From Chloroflexota bacterium (lineage in GTDB: Bacteria > Chloroflexota > Anaerolineae > UBA1429), in assembly GCA_014360745.1 (NCBI GenBank), contig JACIWY010000130.1, forward strand, positions 1 through 8,706: 8,706 bases of DNA, given 5' to 3'. The translations under genes were made by a program, and so were the position numbers. Below, one piece after another: positions 6,318-8,706 of this stretch. The notes beneath the pieces were generated by a model, which ran no database searches, had not been told where the DNA came from, and saw only the letters and a program-made list of their open reading frames with translations. Positions within the stretch are counted from its first letter, which is position 1. Each line of letters opens with the position of its first letter.

Positions 6318-7323
6318 ACGATGGCGCCTGCGGCGCGTTGCCCTGCGCCGTCGTCCAGGTAGGGCGCCACCAGGCCCATTCCACGCACTGCCCGCAAGAG
6401 GGCACGTCGTCGAGATCGCGGCGTATATGCTTGCGGCGCAGGGCGGTCATGGCCGGCCCGCGCCAGGCCTTCATGACGCCGTCGCCCACGTTGCCCAAGG
6501 GGTAGCGCGCGTCGAAATCGCGATCGCAACAAACCAGCGTCCCGTCCCAATAGATGTGGACGTGATACCACAAATTAGGACAAGGGAAGCGAGGCGGCAA
6601 CGCCGGTTTATCCTGAGGGCGCAAAGCGCTGATATCCGAGATTTGATCGCCCCATGAATCGAAAGCCTTGATGTTGATGCGATCCACGCCGGGCACAGCC
6701 CACATGCGCTTAAAGCTCTCGATCTGCTCAACCGTGGGCGCCAACTCGATGATCTGCAATTTGGTCAACGGCCGCTCATAACCGCCGGCAACGCGCAATT
6801 CCAGAAAACGTCGAATATGTTCCTGGGTCTGTTCAAAAGAGGCCTCGCGACGCACCTGTTCATACGTCTCAGCCGTCGTGCCGTCCAAACATAGGTAAAT
6901 GGCGCCCAAGCCCGCGTCCAAAATGGCCTGGCTCATCTCCGGCGTGAGCAACACAGCGTTGGTCGAGAGCTCGGCATGTAGCCCGCGAGCACGACAATAG
7001 GCGATCATGTCGATGATGCGCGGGTGCAAGAGCGGCTCGCCCCAGATGTGCAGCGTCGTCATGCTCACATGGGGCGCCATCTCGTCGACGATCTGGCAAA
7101 AGAGATGCCAGTCGAGATACCCTTTGCGCCGCTGGCTCAAACCACGGCCCGTGGGGCACATAATGCAGCGCAGGTTGCAGGCATTGGTCGATTCCAGATA
7201 CATTCGATCGGGATACGCCCATGGTTTGGGATTTCGCAGGCGATAATGCACATAGCGCCAAGACATTCCCAATCCGCGCTTGTAACGTTGCAGACGACGG
7301 CGTACCTTTGAAGCTAATTCCAC
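6316..7323 (-). CDS. Radical SAM enzyme with Cys-rich SPASM/twitch-like C-terminal domain
   Basis: A 335-residue cytoplasmic protein of the radical SAM superfamily, which cleaves S-adenosylmethionine with a [4Fe-4S] cluster to start radical chemistry. The core motif CNLRCIMC gives CX3CX2C at Cys49, Cys53 and Cys56. HIWGEPLLHP (92-101) matches the GGEP-type SAM-binding strand, and STNAVLL (120-126) and CLDGTT (145-150) are typical barrel strands. The C-terminal part has CPN (Cys248), DGTLVCCDRDF (Cys265, Cys266), LGNVGDGVMKAW and CGQC (Cys310, Cys313), the layout of a SPASM- or twitch-like domain holding one auxiliary Fe-S cluster. The start is a GTG at 7323 overlapping the previous gene's stop by 10 bases. 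GAGGAA lies 11 bases upstream, which is rather long, so an ATG at 7266 is a weaker alternative. Such enzymes modify peptides or small molecules. The glycosyltransferase neighbours suggest a glycan or lipid role, but I cannot assign a substrate. Confidence 0.88.
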   Translation of the reverse strand: MELASKVRRRLQRYKRGLGMSWRYVHYRLRNPKPWAYPDRMYLESTNACNLRCIMCPTGRGLSQRRKGYLDWHLFCQIVDEMAPHVSMTTLHIWGEPLLHPRIIDMIAYCRARGLHAELSTNAVLLTPEMSQAILDAGLGAIYLCLDGTTAETYEQVRREASFEQTQEHIRRFLELRVAGGYERPLTKLQIIELAPTVEQIESFKRMWAVPGVDRINIKAFDSWGDQISDISALRPQDKPALPPRFPCPNLWYHVHIYWDGTLVCCDRDFDARYPLGNVGDGVMKAWRGPAMTALRRKHIRRDLDDVPSCGQCVEWAWWRPTWTTAQGNAPQAPS

Positions 7324-8706
7324 TTCTGTGAAAATTCCTCTTGCAGGTCATAGTGTCCCAAGGAGGCCAATCTGTGCAGGGAGCCTCGCCGGCGCAGATC
7401 GCGCACCGGCGGAAGATTGAGCAAAGCGTGCCCCATACGGCGCAGCGGCCTTATGGTAGACAAACGATAACACAGGCCGCCCAACTGCGACCCCAAGGCG
7501 CGAACGTACTTGCGGCGCCGCTTGGCCTCTTGAAAGCGTGCCTGGGCCTCGGCGGCCAACCTGGTCAGCTCTCCATCCGACACGTGGGACAGGTTGAAAA
7601 AAGGCTCTACCGTCTGTTCATAGTTGGCATAGTAAAAGGCGCGCGAAAAATCGTGATCGAATTCGATACCCGGCTCGCGCGCCACCAATTCGTCCCACAG
7701 GCGGGTGCCGGGGAAGGGGGTAGTCAAGCTGAACATGGCCTGATCCAGCTCCAACTCGGCGGCCAACTCGATAGTCTGTTGCATCGTCTCCAGTGTGTCA
7801 CCGGGCAGCCCCAGCATGAAATAGCCCTTGACCAAGATGCCGGCCTCCACCGTCCAGGCCACAGCTTGGCGGACCTGTTCCAACGTGATGCCCTTGCCCA
7901 GATGGCGAAGAATCTGCGGATTCCCCGACTCGATGCCGTAATGCACCTCGCGACAGCCCGCACGATACATGAGGCGCAGCAATTCGGGCCGCACGCGATC
8001 GACGCGAGCCAGGCATTGCCAACGCAAATCCAGCTCGGCGGCGATCATCCCCTGGCAAATAGCCGCCAGGCGTTCGGGATCATAGGTGAACAGATCATCG
8101 ATGAAATACACATGGCGATAACCATAATCGTCCGTTAACAGCTTCAGTTCGCGCAAGACGTTTTCGGGGCTACGCTGACGATAGGTGCGCCCAACGATCC
8201 CCTTGAAGCAATAACTACAATGATAAGGACACCCCCGACTGGAAAGCACGGTGACCATCGGCTCGCCCCCAGGAGCGCACAGGCCGTAACGCTCCAAGGC
8301 GAACAAATGCCGCGCGGGAAAGGGCAATGCATCGAGGTCTTGGCGCAATGGCCGTTCGGGATTGCGCACCACCTGCCCATTCCGGGCCCAAACCAGGCCG
8401 CGGATATCGCTCAGCACGGCCTCGGGCGGATGAAAGCCATAGGCGCCCAGGGCGCGGACCAAATCGCGCAGGGTGTCTTCTCCCTCGCCGACGACGACAT
8501 AATCGATGGCAGCCGAGGCGATCCCGTCGCCGGTGATCATCCGCTCGGGGAAAAGGGTGGCATGGGGACCGCCCATGACAATAGGACAACTCAGCCGCCC
8601 CTTGAGCAAGCCGATCATCTCCCGCGCGCTGTGATAGTTGTTAGTCATCGCCGTGACCCCGATCAGATCAGGGGCGAAACGGACGATCGGCTCGATCCCC
8701 TCTTCA
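7314..8706 (-). CDS. Cobalamin-binding-domain radical SAM enzyme (class B-like), 5' end beyond right edge
   Basis: The frame is open to the right edge: 19 further codons upstream of the ATG at 8648 encode a continuing domain (PDLIGVTAMTNNYHSA), so that ATG is internal and the gene is truncated by the window. What is present is the C-terminal half of a B12-binding Rossmann domain (CPIVMGGPHATLFPE, then DYVVVGEGEDTL), a linker, and a radical SAM core with SRGCPYHCSYC, i.e. CX3CX2C encoded near 8207-8231. FIDDLFTYDPERL, VHYGIESGNPQILRHLGKGIT and YFMLGLPGDTLETM follow, all hallmarks of the B12-binding radical SAM family. About 150 residues of basic C-terminal extension end the protein. The N-terminal portion that would carry the DxHxxG cobalamin-ligating motif, if present, is outside the window. 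Members methylate unactivated carbons or do other SAM-dependent radical chemistry; the substrate here is unknown. The TAG at 7314-7316 lies inside the next gene. Confidence 0.92.
   Translation of the reverse strand, partial: EEGIEPIVRFAPDLIGVTAMTNNYHSAREMIGLLKGRLSCPIVMGGPHATLFPERMITGDGIASAAIDYVVVGEGEDTLRDLVRALGAYGFHPPEAVLSDIRGLVWARNGQVVRNPERPLRQDLDALPFPARHLFALERYGLCAPGGEPMVTVLSSRGCPYHCSYCFKGIVGRTYRQRSPENVLRELKLLTDDYGYRHVYFIDDLFTYDPERLAAICQGMIAAELDLRWQCLARVDRVRPELLRLMYRAGCREVHYGIESGNPQILRHLGKGITLEQVRQAVAWTVEAGILVKGYFMLGLPGDTLETMQQTIELAAELELDQAMFSLTTPFPGTRLWDELVAREPGIEFDHDFSRAFYYANYEQTVEPFFNLSHVSDGELTRLAAEAQARFQEAKRRRKYVRALGSQLGGLCYRLSTIRPLRRMGHALLNLPPVRDLRRRGSLHRLASLGHYDLQEEFSQKWN
7335..7340 (-). 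promoter_or_regulatory. Ribosome binding site for the GTG start at 7323
   Basis: GAGGAA on the minus strand, 11 bases before the GTG and inside the end of the preceding gene. Motif strength is good but the spacing is longer than usual, so translation may rely partly on coupling across the 10-base overlap. Confidence 0.5.

Noticed and set aside
7341..8138. 265-codon plus-strand open frame
   Set aside because: It is antisense to the radical SAM core of the B12-type enzyme. Gln/His/Ala-rich composition and lack of any motif mark it as a shadow.
6316..8706. Hopanoid-type radical SAM pair (HpnH plus HpnJ-like)
   Set aside because: The SPASM-like protein's N-terminal and Cys-motif context does not look like HpnH as I know it, and no other hopanoid gene is visible, so I do not assign that pathway.

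Overview
The window is one tightly packed gene cluster. Every gene I can support lies on the minus strand, so it reads from right (8706) to left (1). The coding DNA is GC-rich, with almost no spacer. The protein mix (serial GT-C type membrane glycosyltransferases, a large polytopic membrane protein with a WARFG loop, a B12-type radical SAM enzyme) and the codon use resemble Chloroflexota (Anaerolineae-like) or another GC-rich environmental bacterium. This placement rests on general resemblance only; there is no rRNA or other marker here.

Layout in transcription order: (1) a cobalamin-binding-domain radical SAM enzyme whose 5' end lies beyond the right edge (>8706 to 7314); (2) a radical SAM protein with a Cys-rich SPASM/twitch-like C-terminus, starting at a GTG inside the end of gene 1 (7323-6316); (3) a GT39/ArnT-like membrane glycosyltransferase (6305-4758); (4) a second, paralogous GT-C enzyme starting through an ATGA overlap (4761-3277); (5) a 633-residue polytopic membrane protein overlapping gene 4 by 10 bases (3286-1385); (6) after an 82-base gap, a DegT/DnrJ/EryC1/StrS PLP-dependent sugar aminotransferase most like GDP-perosamine synthases (1302-202); (7) the start of a further membrane protein joined by another ATGA overlap and cut by the left edge (205 to <1).

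Read together, this looks like part of a cell-surface glycan or glycolipid operon. The aminotransferase would make an amino-deoxy nucleotide sugar in the cytoplasm. The GT-C proteins would move sugars from polyprenyl-phosphate carriers to acceptors on the outer face of the membrane. The two radical SAM enzymes would carry out an unknown carbon-centred modification of a sugar, lipid or other substrate. The overlaps indicate one transcript with translational coupling. The substrates cannot be read from the sequence.

I saw no tRNA, rRNA, CRISPR array, insertion sequence, attachment site, clear promoter or intrinsic terminator. No stretch over 300 bases lacks a gene. Two genes have long open extensions upstream of their likely starts (4762-4845 and 3287-3601) that I judge non-coding in that frame.
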